Notes: generated by a model not told the origin, from the letters alone. Positions 36,378-45,658 are shown, numbered from the stretch's first letter. The stretch: DNA of 64,000 nt from Ectobacillus antri (GCF_003852715.1 NZ_RIAV01000004.1:62001-126000), one strand, 5' to 3'. Numbers and translations are program-made.

Positions 36378-37031
36378 GTGCTCACTATTAAACAAATTCG
36401 CCATTGTTTAGATACAATGGCAGAGATGTATCCAGATGCACACTGTGAATTAAACCATTCTAATCCATTTGAGTTAGTTATTGCTGTGGCCTTATCTGCT
36501 CAGTGTACGGATGCATTAGTAAACAAAGTAACAAGAGAACTGTTTCAAAAATATAAAACACCTGAAGATTATTTAGCTGTACCTTTGGATGAGTTACAGC
36601 AGGACATTCGTTCCATTGGTTTGTATCGAAATAAAGCTAAAAACATTCAAAGTCTATGCCGAATGCTGTTAGAACGCTATGATGGAAAGGTACCGAAAGA
36701 TCGTGATGAATTAATAAATTTACCAGGAGTGGGGCGTAAAACAGCAAATGTAGTAGTCTCAGTAGCCTTTGGTATTCCAGCAATTGCTGTAGATACACAT
36801 GTTGAACGTGTTAGTAAACGCTTGGCTTTTTGTAGGTGGAAAGATTCTGTCTTAGAAGTGGAAAAAACTTTGATGAAGAAAGTACCTATGGAAGAATGGA
36901 GTGTTACCCACCATCGCATGATTTTTTTTGGCCGCTATCATTGTAAAGCACAACGTCCGCAATGTGAAGTGTGTCCGCTGCTCGATTTGTGTAGAGAAGG
37001 AAAGAAGCGAATGAAGGATAAGACGCAATGA
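36378..37031 (+). CDS. nth: Endonuclease III
   Basis: DNA glycosylase/AP lyase for oxidised pyrimidines, 217 residues. It has the helix-hairpin-helix LPGVGRKTANVV with the catalytic lysine, VDTHVERVSKRL with the catalytic aspartate, and the 4Fe-4S cysteines in CKAQRPQCEVCPLLDLC. GTG start at 36378 after AAAGGGGGG. The end overlaps ypoC by four bases. Confidence 0.97.
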   Translation: MLTIKQIRHCLDTMAEMYPDAHCELNHSNPFELVIAVALSAQCTDALVNKVTRELFQKYKTPEDYLAVPLDELQQDIRSIGLYRNKAKNIQSLCRMLLERYDGKVPKDRDELINLPGVGRKTANVVVSVAFGIPAIAVDTHVERVSKRLAFCRWKDSVLEVEKTLMKKVPMEEWSVTHHRMIFFGRYHCKAQRPQCEVCPLLDLCREGKKRMKDKTQ

Positions 37032-37540
37032 AAATAAAGGTACCTACAGCGTTTCAAGTTTCGCCATTTGTTAAAGAAGAGCTTGTTTATGATGAAACAT
37101 CTATTGAATATACTATTCAAAACGGTTACTTTACCTATGATATATTAAAGGGGCAAAACATAGCTGCTTATGAACCTTGGCTTGACATAGAGCATGCTAT
37201 ACCTCTTATATTAGAAAGCTGGAAAGCTAATAAGCCTTCTATTTCTCACTTGTTTAAGGAGCGAAAAAGAGATGCAGCGCAACCCCTAATGGTTCATTAC
37301 ACAGCCCATTATTTATCAAGTTTATATTGGTTAAACGGACTATACGTACGTACCCCACAGTTGGCAATATTAAACATAAATACCCTATTGAACAAGCCGA
37401 TTAATATAGAAGAACGCTTCGCCTTTATCATTAATCGCCCCGGCCATTATCATTCATTTATACAGCTTATTCAGTTATACGAAGAATTGGAAAAATTATT
37501 TGCTACAATAAAGATAAAAAAGAAAAGACCATCACTTTGA
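37028..37540 (+). CDS. ypoC: YpoC family protein
   Basis: Hypothetical cytosolic protein of 170 residues, recognised by position between nth and ponA and similar size to B. subtilis YpoC. Conserved-looking stretches are YLSSLYWLNGLYV and NRPGHYHSFIQLIQLYEEL. Its ATG overlaps the nth stop (ATGA). The stop codon is inside the bidirectional terminator shared with ponA. Function unknown. Confidence 0.82.
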   Translation: MKIKVPTAFQVSPFVKEELVYDETSIEYTIQNGYFTYDILKGQNIAAYEPWLDIEHAIPLILESWKANKPSISHLFKERKRDAAQPLMVHYTAHYLSSLYWLNGLYVRTPQLAILNINTLLNKPINIEERFAFIINRPGHYHSFIQLIQLYEELEKLFATIKIKKKRPSL

Positions 37541-37551
37541 TGGTCTTTTCT
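37521..37551. terminator. Bidirectional terminator between ypoC and ponA
   Basis: AGAAAAGACCATCA-ctt-TGATGGTCTTTTCT, with A- and T-rich flanks usable in both directions. Confidence 0.88.
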
Positions 37552-40042
37552 TTATGGAATACCAAGTGGCGATTGTGCTGGTGGCTTTGCTTCACCTGGG
37601 TTACTGGATCCTGGTGGTGTACCAGTTTCAGTACCTGTACTTGGCGGAGTTCCTGTATTAGGTGGTGTACTTTGATTTGTACCATCCCCGTTATCTGGTG
37701 GGGATGGTTTTTCTTCCGGTTTTGATCCAGTTGTAACAGTGACCGTAATTTTTGCTTCATCACTTACTTTACCATTTGCTGTTGCGGTAATAAAGAAAGT
37801 ATAACGACCGCCTGCTTTTACATTACCAAGAGTAATACTTGTACTTTTCGTATTTGTTAATGTTGTTTTAGAGCCACCATCTAGTGAGTATGCTACATCA
37901 AATGAGACATCTTTCATCTCTTCTGAGGCTCTATATGACCATTTTAAAGAGATGGTGTTGGAAGCAGTATCATATTGAGCATTAACTCCAGTTGGAGTAT
38001 CAGGCTTTTCTTTTGGTAGTACTACTTTTTCACCACCTGTCACTCCTAGCTCATTGCCAAAGCGATAGACAGTGGACGGTTGCTCAAATGGTGAAGTATC
38101 CGTTCCAAACTTGCTCATCATATTTTTAAAAATATACTGCGCGATGCGGGACGTTTCTTTATTCAAATACATACCTTGCCCGTTCTTTGCATATCCAGTC
38201 CAAACGGACATTGTATATTGTGGTGTATATCCTACAAACCAACTATCGTTCGTTGCATCAGCTGGATAGCCATATTTGCGTATCGTATCTTTATCAAAGT
38301 TTGTGGTACCTGTCTTACCGGCTACATCAAGTCTTGATACATTTGCATTTGTTCCTGTCCCCGTTTTTACAACTGAGCGTAACATATCTGTAATGATATA
38401 TGCTGTATAGTCCGCCATTGCTCGTTTTTCTTTTGGCTTAAAGTTCACTTCTTTTCCGTCTGGAAATACAACTTTTGTAACAAAATGCGGTTTGATATAT
38501 ACCCCGTTATTACCGAACGCACTGTAAGCACCGGACATTTCAATCGGACTGACTTGATTGGCCCCAATTACATATGATTCAAATACTGTATTGTTAGCAA
38601 AAGTGATACCTAAATTTTCAGCAAATACTTTTGCTTTTGGTTTACCTACTTCTCGCATCGTTAATAAAGCTGGAATGTTATATGATTGTTCCAACGCCTT
38701 ACGAATAGTAATTATGCCATGATATTTATTATCCCAGTTGGATATTTCAGCTCCTGTATCATACTTTGTTTCTTTGTCTTCAACTGTGTGCGAAGTTGCC
38801 CACTTTAAATGCTCTATAGCAGGACCGTAAGCGAGAATTGGTTTAAACGTAGATCCCGGCTGTCTATCTAAATCGATAGCATAGTTATTTCCTCTAAAGG
38901 AACCTTTGTTTTCTTTACGACCGCTTGCAATGGCGCGTACTTCTCCTGTTTTTGTGTCTTGAAACACAAATGCAGTTTGGAACTGATCATTTGGATATCT
39001 AAATCCGTCCCCAGACTCCGCCAATTGCTCCGCATACGCTTGTGCCTTTGGATCAAGTGTAGTATAAATTTTCAATCCATCTGTTCCGATGTTTACATCT
39101 TTGAGCTGTCCTTCCACCTCTTTAGCCACTGCATCAAGGAATGCTTGATAAGGCATTGGATTTTGAGCTGGTTCACGAACTCCTTCACGAACAGGTACCT
39201 GCATTGCTTCTTTCATTTCTTTTTCTGTGATAGCACCTTGTCGATGCATTAATGTTAAAACAAGATTTCTACGTTTTGTCGCTTCTTTCTCATTCTCCGG
39301 TTTAGAAGGATTATAAGCATTTGGTAACTGCGGTAAACCCGCTAGCATAGCAGCTTGTGGCAATGTTAGATTTTTCAAGTCTTTTACTTCAATACCGTAA
39401 TAGTTCTTAGCTGCCGCAGCGATCCCCCAAGAATAGTTTCCTAAGTTAATTTTGTTAAGGTACATTTCCAAAATTTCATGCTTAGAGTATTTTTGCTCCA
39501 ACTTATAGGCTAGATACCATTCTTGCACTTTTCGTTTTAAATTTTTGTCACGTGATAAAAATGAATTTTTAATTACCTGTTGTGTAATTGTACTACCACC
39601 TTGTGATCCAAATCCGTTTGTCAAATTTTCGAAAATCGCTTTCGCTGTACGTTTAATATCAATGCCATGATGCTCATAAAACCTAGCATCCTCTGTAGAG
39701 AGAAATGCGTCTTCAAGCACTTTTGGAATTTGATCATACGTAATTGGAGTACGTCGCTCTACACCATACTCATGTATAAAACCGCCATCTTTATCATAAA
39801 ATTTGGTTGAAACAGGATCTGCTAACTTAGCCTCATCAATTTTTGGTGCATCCTTAATCATTGCATAAAAAGTCGAAACACCTGCTCCTAATACAATAAT
39901 TCCAAGGAGTAGGCAAGTAATAAGAAACTTCTTGAAAAACGAGCCTTTTTTACGAGGTTTTTCGCTTTTTTTGTTTTTTCTGTTCTTGCTTCGCTTTTTC
40001 AGCTTGCTTACGTTCTTCGCGAGAACGATAATTATCCGACAT
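37552..40042 (-). CDS. ponA: Penicillin-binding protein 1A (PonA), with an apparent frameshift near the 5' end
   Basis: Bifunctional peptidoglycan synthase. GT51 domain (TEDARFYEHHGID, GGSTITQQVIKN), transpeptidase domain (SxxK in PGSTFKP, SYN in EQSYNIP, KTGT in VAGKTGTTN), an FN3-like domain and a Pro/Gly/Thr-rich tail. A good start (ATG at 40042 with AGGAGAAAGG) opens MSDNYRSREERKQAEKAKQ, but this frame ends at a TAA after the A7 run at 39966-39972. Removing one A joins it to EKPRKKGSFFKKFL, the membrane helix and the rest, giving about 829 residues. The uninterrupted frame alone starts at 39861, after the membrane helix. Downstream of recU in the same operon. Confidence 0.9.
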
Positions 40043-40106
40043 TATCCTTTCTCCTACCTTTCACTATCTCAAAAAAGTCAAGACATGAACTTTATTGATG
40101 AATGTA

Positions 40107-40703
40107 TCACGAAAAATACAGCATGTCTAGTATACGAATATAATCAATGCGGGGATGGAGCCCGGATTGAATTCTATGTCCGCACAGTTCAATTTCCTGT
40201 TTAGTGATGGATTTGCGTCCACCTTCTTCATGTCTTGTCCAAAATTGAACGATGTCTTGTCCCTTTAAAAAATAGGTTTCATCATGGTGTGCAAACTTAA
40301 TGATAAAAAATGCAATGCCATCATGAGCAAGCACTTGCTTTATATGTTGAATTTGGTGGGGATGAATATTTTGTAAAGGAAAGCTAGTCTTATTCTGTGT
40401 TTCTTTTGCTTCAAAGTCGATATAGCGGCCTTTATATACCCCATTATAATCGGTTGTAGAGGGTTGTTTGAAATATGCCTCCTTAATAACGGCTGCACTT
40501 CTTTGCGGATAGTCTACTTTTACGATTTGAATAGGAACCGGCTTTTTATGTATACAGGCAATACTATGCTCTGTGTAATACGCATTGGTTTCGTTTAATT
40601 CTTCTTCTAGCGACATTCCCCTGTTACTATAAGTATGGTTTTTTACTGGTGTATTATGAGTTACATTGTTGTATATTTTGCCGTTAGGATAGCGAATGGT
40701 CAT
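40107..40703 (-). CDS. recU: Holliday junction resolvase RecU
   Basis: Resolves Holliday junctions in recombination and helps chromosome segregation. The 198-residue protein has [14 protein letters not shown], and the nuclease core [21 protein letters not shown] with the catalytic acidic residues. GGAGTGAAAGTG precedes the ATG at 40703 on the reverse strand. The recU-ponA order is conserved in Bacillus, coupling repair and wall synthesis genes. Confidence 0.97.
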   Translation of the reverse strand: MTIRYPNGKIYNNVTHNTPVKNHTYSNRGMSLEEELNETNAYYTEHSIACIHKKPVPIQIVKVDYPQRSAAVIKEAYFKQPSTTDYNGVYKGRYIDFEAKETQNKTSFPLQNIHPHQIQHIKQVLAHDGIAFFIIKFAHHDETYFLKGQDIVQFWTRHEEGGRKSITKQEIELCGHRIQSGLHPRIDYIRILDMLYFS

Positions 40704-40742
40704 TACACTTTCACTCCAAACTAAAATAAGGTACTACAGGTG

Positions 40743-40751
40743 ATTATATCA
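40743..40751 (-). promoter_or_regulatory. Extended -10 promoter of recU-ponA
   Basis: TG-A-TATAAT on the reverse strand, about 40 bp upstream of the recU start; the -35 is weak. Confidence 0.5.
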
Positions 40752-40830
40752 AAAAATAGCATCAGTAGTTTATAAAATTTTACTAGCACAGCAATGATTG
40801 AACTTAAATAATGAGCAGGGAGGGAAGTAT

Positions 40831-41838
40831 GTGAGTGGAGGTGAGTACGAAGCAATTCAAAAGCGTAGAAAAAAAACAGTGTGGACTGATCAAGATAAAG
40901 CAATAATTACTGAAATAGAAGCTTTAACTTGGAAAGGGAATGTAGATAATATTGCACGTACACATGCTTATCAAGAGTATTACTTACAATATCCGCATGT
41001 ACAGTGGGCACTTTTGGCCAGTATGGTGTCTCGCAATGCAGGATGGAATATGACCGATTTAGAAGGAAAGTACTATCCCAAAATGCTTTCAAAAGACGTA
41101 AGAAAGCGTTTGTTTTTAACATATGAACGCGCCAATTGGTTTATTTTTTCAGATGCTTATCCGCAACTGTTAGTATATGCGTATTCAATACGTGCCAATA
41201 AAGCCTTATTTCATCTCCTTCAAGCATTTTCCGTTTCTGTTTTTATGGAACGAGAGTGGGAGTTATTTTGGAATGAAGGAAATGAAAATCGAATGATGAC
41301 AGCACTTATTATAAACGAGCAGCACATGATTCAAAAGCCTGTCATCGAACATCCTTATTTTAAAAAGCATGTGTTTGATTCGGTCCTGTTTAAATTTCAA
41401 GAATTATTACACTTTAGTGCAGTGTTATTTCCGACTGTAAGCGGAAAGCTGTATGGATTTTCAGTTCATGACTTTGTTGATGTGCACAAAAGGATAGAGC
41501 TTGGTAAACGTTTAGCATGGCTACTGTTTCACCCGGAATATAACAAGCAATTTGAGGCGTTTGCCAAGGAAACGGTTCATACAGGTTCCAGAATGGATTA
41601 TGAACAATATTTTCTATTTGTGAAAGAGCCAGATACCCCGATTCTGCGAGATGTGTATCCCATTATTCCTCATCAACGCCATAAAATGGAGGATTGGTTT
41701 AGTACCAATGAAGTACTTGCATTATTTGATCCTGTAGAAGAACAAAAACAATTTGATTTAACAGACTGGTTTTTAATTAAACAAAAGCAACTGCATGTAT
41801 TTTCTGCTTTTGAACAATTTCTCTATCGGGATGAGTGA
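40831..41838 (+). CDS. yppC: YppC, DUF2515 family protein
   Basis: A 335-residue cytosolic protein divergent from recU, matching B. subtilis yppC (DUF2515) by position and size. Typical stretches are NIARTHAYQEYYLQYPHVQW and KRLFLTYERANWFIFSDAYP. GTG at 40831 is chosen because CAGGGAGGG is 6 bases upstream; the TTG at 40798 has none. Function unknown. Confidence 0.82.
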   Translation: MSGGEYEAIQKRRKKTVWTDQDKAIITEIEALTWKGNVDNIARTHAYQEYYLQYPHVQWALLASMVSRNAGWNMTDLEGKYYPKMLSKDVRKRLFLTYERANWFIFSDAYPQLLVYAYSIRANKALFHLLQAFSVSVFMEREWELFWNEGNENRMMTALIINEQHMIQKPVIEHPYFKKHVFDSVLFKFQELLHFSAVLFPTVSGKLYGFSVHDFVDVHKRIELGKRLAWLLFHPEYNKQFEAFAKETVHTGSRMDYEQYFLFVKEPDTPILRDVYPIIPHQRHKMEDWFSTNEVLALFDPVEEQKQFDLTDWFLIKQKQLHVFSAFEQFLYRDE

Positions 41839-41889
41839 ACTCCCCACCGATTAGCCAGCTCTTGAAGGGAGACTTCTTTCGTAATATGT

Positions 41890-41919
41890 AAAAAGCAAGA
41901 GCAGTGCTCTTGCTTTTTT
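41890..41919 (+). terminator. Terminator after yppC
   Basis: AAAGCAAGAGC-agt-GCTCTTGCTTT stem followed by TTT; A-rich on the other side, so it may also serve the reverse sspM-like gene. Confidence 0.85.
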
Positions 41920-41996
41920 GCAAGGTTTGTTCGAAGTGACTAGCTTCATCGGTTTGAGAACCTCGGATATGTGTCTAAGTTGTCACCTTCGCTTTT

Positions 41997-42104
41997 CTAG
42001 GTTGCAGGGAAGTTAGGTCCGTCTAGTTTTTTATCGCCTGTGTGTGGTGCTTGTTGTTTGCTTTTATCTTGCTTTTTCTTGTTTTCAGATTTATTTTTTG
42101 CCAT
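41997..42104 (-). CDS. sspM: Small acid-soluble spore protein, SspM-like
   Basis: A 35-residue basic peptide (MAKNKSENKKKQDKS at the start) ending in DKKLDGPNFPAT, close to the DKKLGGPNRPST ending I recall for B. subtilis SspM. ACAGGAGGTG precedes the ATG at 42104 on the reverse strand; a longer upstream start is rejected. Minor SASPs are made in the forespore. Located in the spore-gene-rich yppC-cotD interval. Confidence 0.72.
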   Translation of the reverse strand: MAKNKSENKKKQDKSKQQAPHTGDKKLDGPNFPAT

Positions 42105-42262
42105 ATTAAACACCTCCTGTACGTATTTTTGCCGATTGGTTGTAAAACATGCGGAGAAAAAACACTTTCTTTGCCGAATAGAAACTAGTTTTGTCATACA
42201 TGAAGGGAGTGGATTTGCATAGAGAGAATATGGGTATTAACAAGTTAAAGGAGGTATCGAAT

Positions 42263-42505
42263 ATGAAGGTAGTTCCTAAAGAAAATGCATTGCAGCAAAT
42301 GGAGGAGCTAATAAGTAGCTTTGATTTATTAGAGACAAACATAGCATTGCGTGTTAATCATGCGTTACAATATAAAGAAAATCAGGTTTTGGAGTATGCT
42401 GAAATTATTGCGGTACGGGTCACTCATATGGAAGAGAAGCTAACGCGTCATTCCGAAGAAGGATGGTGGCTCAGAACATATATGCATGCTCTGCCAGTTG
42501 TGTAG
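42263..42505 (+). CDS. Small hypothetical protein, YppD-like by position
   Basis: An 80-residue helical protein (ENALQQMEELISSFDLLETN) with an excellent AAAGGAGGTAT ribosome-binding site before the ATG at 42263. Overlaps the upstream extension of yppE but not its chosen start. Position between yppC and yppE suggests B. subtilis YppD, of similar size, but I cannot confirm this from sequence. No motif or membrane segment is visible. Confidence 0.65.
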   Translation: MKVVPKENALQQMEELISSFDLLETNIALRVNHALQYKENQVLEYAEIIAVRVTHMEEKLTRHSEEGWWLRTYMHALPVV

Positions 42506-42518
42506 AAAAGGTGAGAGT

Positions 42519-42869
42519 GTGAATCAACTATTATTTTATACGAATGAAGTTCTTCAAAAGAATGATGAAATGTTAAAGATGTTTCATAAAAGAATGGAAC
42601 AAAAAGCAGATTTTTATACAGATATTAAGCCTTTCGTAGAGCGAATTGACGAATTGGCAGTGAATTGGAAAAAAGAAGCTGTTGAATGGGTGCATGCAGA
42701 AAGACCTCGTTTTATTCATGTTATACAGATTGAGCAGACTTACGAAAATCTACAACGCAACGCATTAGAATGCTTTATGTCACATGCGAAGGTAAGGCGA
42801 TTTTTAGAAACACATAAAGCCATTGCTTATGTTCTAAATAACATAATTGATGAAGTGAATTCAATGTAA
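42519..42869 (+). CDS. yppE: YppE, DUF1798 family protein
   Basis: A 116-residue all-helical cytosolic protein (B. subtilis YppE is 123, a four-helix bundle family). Distinct segment: ALECFMSHAKVRRFLETHKAI. The GTG at 42519 is favoured, with AAAGGTGAG just upstream; an ATG at 42486 overlaps the previous gene. Function unknown. Ends at a bidirectional terminator shared with yppF. Confidence 0.75.
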   Translation: MNQLLFYTNEVLQKNDEMLKMFHKRMEQKADFYTDIKPFVERIDELAVNWKKEAVEWVHAERPRFIHVIQIEQTYENLQRNALECFMSHAKVRRFLETHKAIAYVLNNIIDEVNSM

Positions 42870-42899
42870 AAAACTTTGCGCGTATGCGCAAAGTTTTTT
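42870..42899. terminator. Bidirectional terminator between yppE and yppF
   Basis: AACTTTGCGC-gta-TGCGCAAAGTT stem with A and T tracts on opposite sides. Confidence 0.88.
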
Positions 42900-43107
42900 A
42901 TATGTGTGAGTGAATGATACCTTCTAATTCATAATCTGGCTTTTTTGCACCTAATGCTTCCAATTCACGAATCATGTCACGATATTGAACTAAAGCTAAC
43001 TCTCCCTTTAAATAGCTTTGTCGTGCAAAATCAAGCAATTCGTTTGAATCTACAGGCTCATATTGCTTTAATCCAATAAATAATGTACGAAGCTCTCCCA
43101 GTGTCAT
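42898..43107 (-). CDS. yppF: YppF family small protein
   Basis: A 69-residue cytosolic protein (MTLGELRTLFIGLKQYEP start, LVQYRDMIRELEALGA), similar in length and position to B. subtilis YppF (62). AAGGGGG precedes the ATG on the reverse strand. Function unknown. Confidence 0.78.
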   Translation of the reverse strand: MTLGELRTLFIGLKQYEPVDSNELLDFARQSYLKGELALVQYRDMIRELEALGAKKPDYELEGIIHSHI

Positions 43108-43577
43108 TCTTTGAACCCCCTTAAAGAATTGACTTTCATATGTATCGTAACATGAAAACGCTATTATTTAATGAATTTTAAAAATTTAGAATTCCGACAA
43201 AGATAGACATTTATAGTGAGTTATATGTAATATATTGCGTCAATGCGAACTTTAGATTATAGGGAATAAATAGCTGTTTTGTGCCAACAAGATCTATAGT
43301 AAAGCGAAGGGGTGCTGTATTTATAACTAAGTACAACTAGAAAAACTGACATTCTTTTTTGGGTGGGAAAGAAGAATGGGCAATGTATGGTTGCGGTCAG
43401 GACTTAAGAGATACGCGTATTAAGTAAGAACATACACACGTAGCGAGGTATTATGGCGCTGTGATTTTCTTGCTGTTTATCTGTCGAAAAAAACTATGTA
43501 AACTTATATAGGTGAACATAATAAGTGGCCTTAGATAGCTTTTTTGTTACTTTTTTTAAAATTACTTGCATATAGTT
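43108..43577. other. Long gap between yppF and yppG
   Basis: About 470 bp without a convincing ORF. The one clear structure is an inverted repeat CATTCTTTTT...AAAGAAGAATG at 43350-43378 around GGGTGGG. The stretch 43300-43480 is less AT-rich than its flanks and could hold an undetected RNA, but I recognise nothing in it. Confidence 0.4.
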
Positions 43578-43604
43578 ACCTATCCGCCCTTTTTTCATAT
43601 TCTA
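43578..43604 (+). promoter_or_regulatory. Possible sigma-K promoter of yppG
   Basis: AC, 16-bp spacer, CATATTCTA. The -10 fits the CATANNNTA pattern of late mother-cell promoters. It would place the start about 24 bases before the gene. Confidence 0.45.
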
Positions 43605-43634
43605 ATTATAAATATGACAATGGGAGGGAAGAGT

Positions 43635-43988
43635 ATGTTGCCGCATCAACAAGGTCCCTATATGTACAATATGTATCCGTTTGAACCGTATCAAGCCCCA
43701 CAAGTTAATTATTATCAGCCCTTTCAAATATCGCAGATGAATTCACCTATGTTTTATCCGCCGCAGCCCCAAGCCGCTTGGAATCCCTATACACCGTATC
43801 CAACCATGAACAAACAAAATTATAAAAAACAACAACAAGGGCAATTTTCCAGTGTAGTATCTCAATTTAAAACAGCTGATGGCAATTATGACATTAATAA
43901 AATGATGAATACAGCAGGCCAAATGATGAATGCCATGAATCAAGTTACTGGGCTTGTCAAGCAAGTAGGAGGATTTTTTATTAAGTAA
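43635..43988 (+). CDS. yppG: YppG-like protein, probable spore coat component
   Basis: A 117-residue protein whose first 70 residues are rich in Pro, Tyr, Gln and Met (PYMYNMYPFEPYQAPQ), followed by a helical tail (KTADGNYDINKMMNTAGQMM) ending in GLVKQVGGFFIK. This is the YppG family pattern. TGGGAGGGAAG precedes the ATG at 43635. The sigma-K-like promoter and the composition suggest a coat-associated role; this is inference. Confidence 0.75.
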   Translation: MLPHQQGPYMYNMYPFEPYQAPQVNYYQPFQISQMNSPMFYPPQPQAAWNPYTPYPTMNKQNYKKQQQGQFSSVVSQFKTADGNYDINKMMNTAGQMMNAMNQVTGLVKQVGGFFIK

Positions 43989-44014
43989 AAGGGCAATACC
44001 TGCCCTTTATTTTT
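43988..44014 (+). terminator. Terminator of yppG
   Basis: AAAGGGCA-atacc-TGCCCTTT stem followed by ATTTTT. Confidence 0.85.
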
Positions 44015-44260
44015 ATAAAGTAACTATGTAATATATGAAATTGACATAAAATACAGCTATATTATTTTTTGTTCTTAAAGAAGAATTTTTCATCACTTAA
44101 TTAAAATTAACAAATATTGAAATGATAGGGCTCTTTTTATATTTTTTAAAAATTCTAAATAAATAAACTTATTTTTCGTTCTATAAAAAGGTTGTCTGTC
44201 ATCTTATTACGTTTTAAAATTATATTTTGTGTAGACTACTTATAAATGGAGAGGGAAAAC

Positions 44261-44359
44261 GTGAAGAAAGCAATCTTATACATGTTCTTTGCGATGATAA
44301 TGCTAACGTTTTTAGTATTTACGAATTTTAAACATGTTTTGTACACTATTTTCTCTTAA
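44261..44359 (+). CDS. Putative 32-residue membrane peptide
   Basis: GTG start with GGAGAGGG six bases upstream. The peptide MKKAILYMFFAMIMLTFLVF then TNFKHVLYTIFS is one hydrophobic helix with a positively charged N-terminus. No homologue is recognised. Small single-helix peptides are common in Bacillus sporulation and stress, and the neighbours yppG and cotD are spore genes. The strong ribosome-binding site is the main support. Confidence 0.5.
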   Translation: MKKAILYMFFAMIMLTFLVFTNFKHVLYTIFS

Positions 44360-44398
44360 GAAATAGGTGTTTGCATTAGGCAAGCATTGGTGTTCCGT

Positions 44399-44407
44399 CA
44401 TATTGTA
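44399..44407 (+). promoter_or_regulatory. Possible sigma-K -10 of cotD
   Basis: CATATTGTA fits the CATANNNTA -10 pattern; the -35 (CA or GCA at 16 bp) is poor. It lies 37 bp before the coat gene. Confidence 0.4.
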
Positions 44408-44443
44408 AAGTGTAAGTACATTTGATGGAGAGGAGAAAAAAAT

Positions 44444-44890
44444 ATGTATTGTAATCCTTGTTTTGGAGGGCCTTCCTTCGTTTCTCCGGCTGTAACAGGG
44501 CCGGTAAACACATTGCCACCTGTCGTCCATCCGACAAAGCATTGTGTCACAAACACATTTTCTACAACAGTTGTACCACACATTCATCCAACACACACGA
44601 CAATTGTTAATAATCAAACTATCCAAAATCAACATTACTTCCCACAAACACAATCAGCTGTGACGCAAGTGCAACAGACAAACGTTCCTGGCTTTGGTCC
44701 AGCACCGTTTGTACCAGGTCAAGTAGCAGGTGCCATGGCGCCTGGTTTCGGCCCTGGTTTTGGTCCTGGTTTCGGCCCTGGTGGTCAAGTAGCAGGTGCA
44801 ATGACAGGTCCTGGTGGTATGGTAGCAGGTGCCGCAACAGGAAATATGGGTCCAAATGCGAACATGGTTGGCGGTATGTTTAAAAAGTAA
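44444..44890 (+). CDS. cotD: Spore coat protein CotD family
   Basis: Inner-coat protein of 148 residues. The N-terminal half has the CotD signature: HPTKHCVTNTFSTTVVPHIH then PTHTTIVNNQ and HYFPQ, as in B. subtilis CotD. The C-terminal half is Gly/Pro-rich with PGFGPGFGPGFGPGG and two GQVAGAM repeats, making it about twice as long as B. subtilis CotD (75). GGAGAGGAG precedes the ATG. A sigma-K-like -10 lies upstream. In B. subtilis cotD also lies near ypsA. Confidence 0.88.
   Translation: MYCNPCFGGPSFVSPAVTGPVNTLPPVVHPTKHCVTNTFSTTVVPHIHPTHTTIVNNQTIQNQHYFPQTQSAVTQVQQTNVPGFGPAPFVPGQVAGAMAPGFGPGFGPGFGPGGQVAGAMTGPGGMVAGAATGNMGPNANMVGGMFKK
44717..44804 (+). repeat. Internal tandem and direct repeats in cotD
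   Basis: Three tandem 12-bp units (CCTGGTTTCGGC type) at 44741-44776 encode PGFG repeats; they are flanked by a 23-bp near-identical direct repeat (44717-44739 and 44782-44804) encoding GQVAGAM. Confidence 0.8.
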
Positions 44891-44895
44891 AACAG

Positions 44896-44928
44896 AAAGA
44901 GCCAGCATCGCTGGTTCTTTTCCTTTTT
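44896..44928 (+). terminator. Terminator of cotD
   Basis: AAAGAGCCAGC-atc-GCTGGTTCTTT stem followed by TCCTTTTT. Confidence 0.88.
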
Positions 44929-45059
44929 AAAACGGTTATGTTAAAGTTTGGTGTTAATAATAGGAACTTGTTGTTTGAAGTGAATAGGCGAACCCTTATA
45001 GTAGAAATTAGCAGAGAACTTTAACAGAGCCCTTACTAAATTAAAGAAGGGGAGTATGT

Positions 45060-45611
45060 ATGAGAATACTTGCAGTAACAGGGTATAAACCATTTGAGCT
45101 CGGTATTTTTTCTCAAAAACATCCTGCGATAGAATACATAAAAACAGCAATTCGTCAGGCTTTGCTTTCTTTTCTTGAAGAGGGCTTAGAATGGGTGATA
45201 ATTAGTGGGCAATTGGGTGTAGAGCTTTGGGCTGCAGAAGTGGTATTTGAATTGCAAATGGATTTTCCCAACTTGAAGATTGGTGTATTTACTCCTTTTT
45301 TAGAGCAAGAAGAAAAATGGAATGAAGCAAATAAAGAATATTACGAATTCGTAATGTCACAAGTAGACCATATAGATAGTATTACGAAGAAGAAATATGA
45401 GCACCCCCAACAGTTTCAAATGAAAACCCGCTTTTTTATTGAAAAGAGTGAAGCGCTTTTAGCAGTGTATGATGAAGAAAAGGAAGGTAGTCCTAAATTT
45501 ATGATACAACAAGCCCGTAAACAACAGAATTATCCTTGCTATTTAATTGACTTCGCAGCACTGCAAAGTATTATAGAAGAAGAACAATGGAAACAGCAAG
45601 CATTGGAGTAA
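45060..45611 (+). CDS. ypsA: YpsA, SLOG-superfamily protein (DUF1273)
   Basis: A 183-residue Rossmann-like protein of the SLOG/LOG superfamily, proposed to bind nucleotide-like ligands. Motifs: [13 protein letters not shown] at the N-terminus and the Gly-containing [17 protein letters not shown]. It is next to gpsB in Firmicutes, and YpsA has been linked to cell-division control. AAGGGGAG precedes the ATG. Confidence 0.92.
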   Translation: MRILAVTGYKPFELGIFSQKHPAIEYIKTAIRQALLSFLEEGLEWVIISGQLGVELWAAEVVFELQMDFPNLKIGVFTPFLEQEEKWNEANKEYYEFVMSQVDHIDSITKKKYEHPQQFQMKTRFFIEKSEALLAVYDEEKEGSPKFMIQQARKQQNYPCYLIDFAALQSIIEEEQWKQQALE

Positions 45612-45628
45612 TATAAATTAAGAAGAGA

Positions 45629-45658
45629 TTGTACAAATAACTGCCGGAATGGTAAAAT
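45629..45658 (+). promoter_or_regulatory. Promoter of gpsB
   Basis: TTGTAC, 18-bp spacer, TAAAAT with TG-G before the -10 (extended). Confidence 0.55.

Noticed and set aside
37552-39861. Treating ponA as a normal gene starting at ATG 39861
   Set aside because: That start lies after the membrane anchor and has no ribosome-binding site; the true 5' end with a good site is at 40042 in another frame.
41921-42000. Additional small forward ORF between yppC and the sspM-like gene
   Set aside because: No start with a ribosome-binding site; the segment is the 3' flank of the reverse spore gene.
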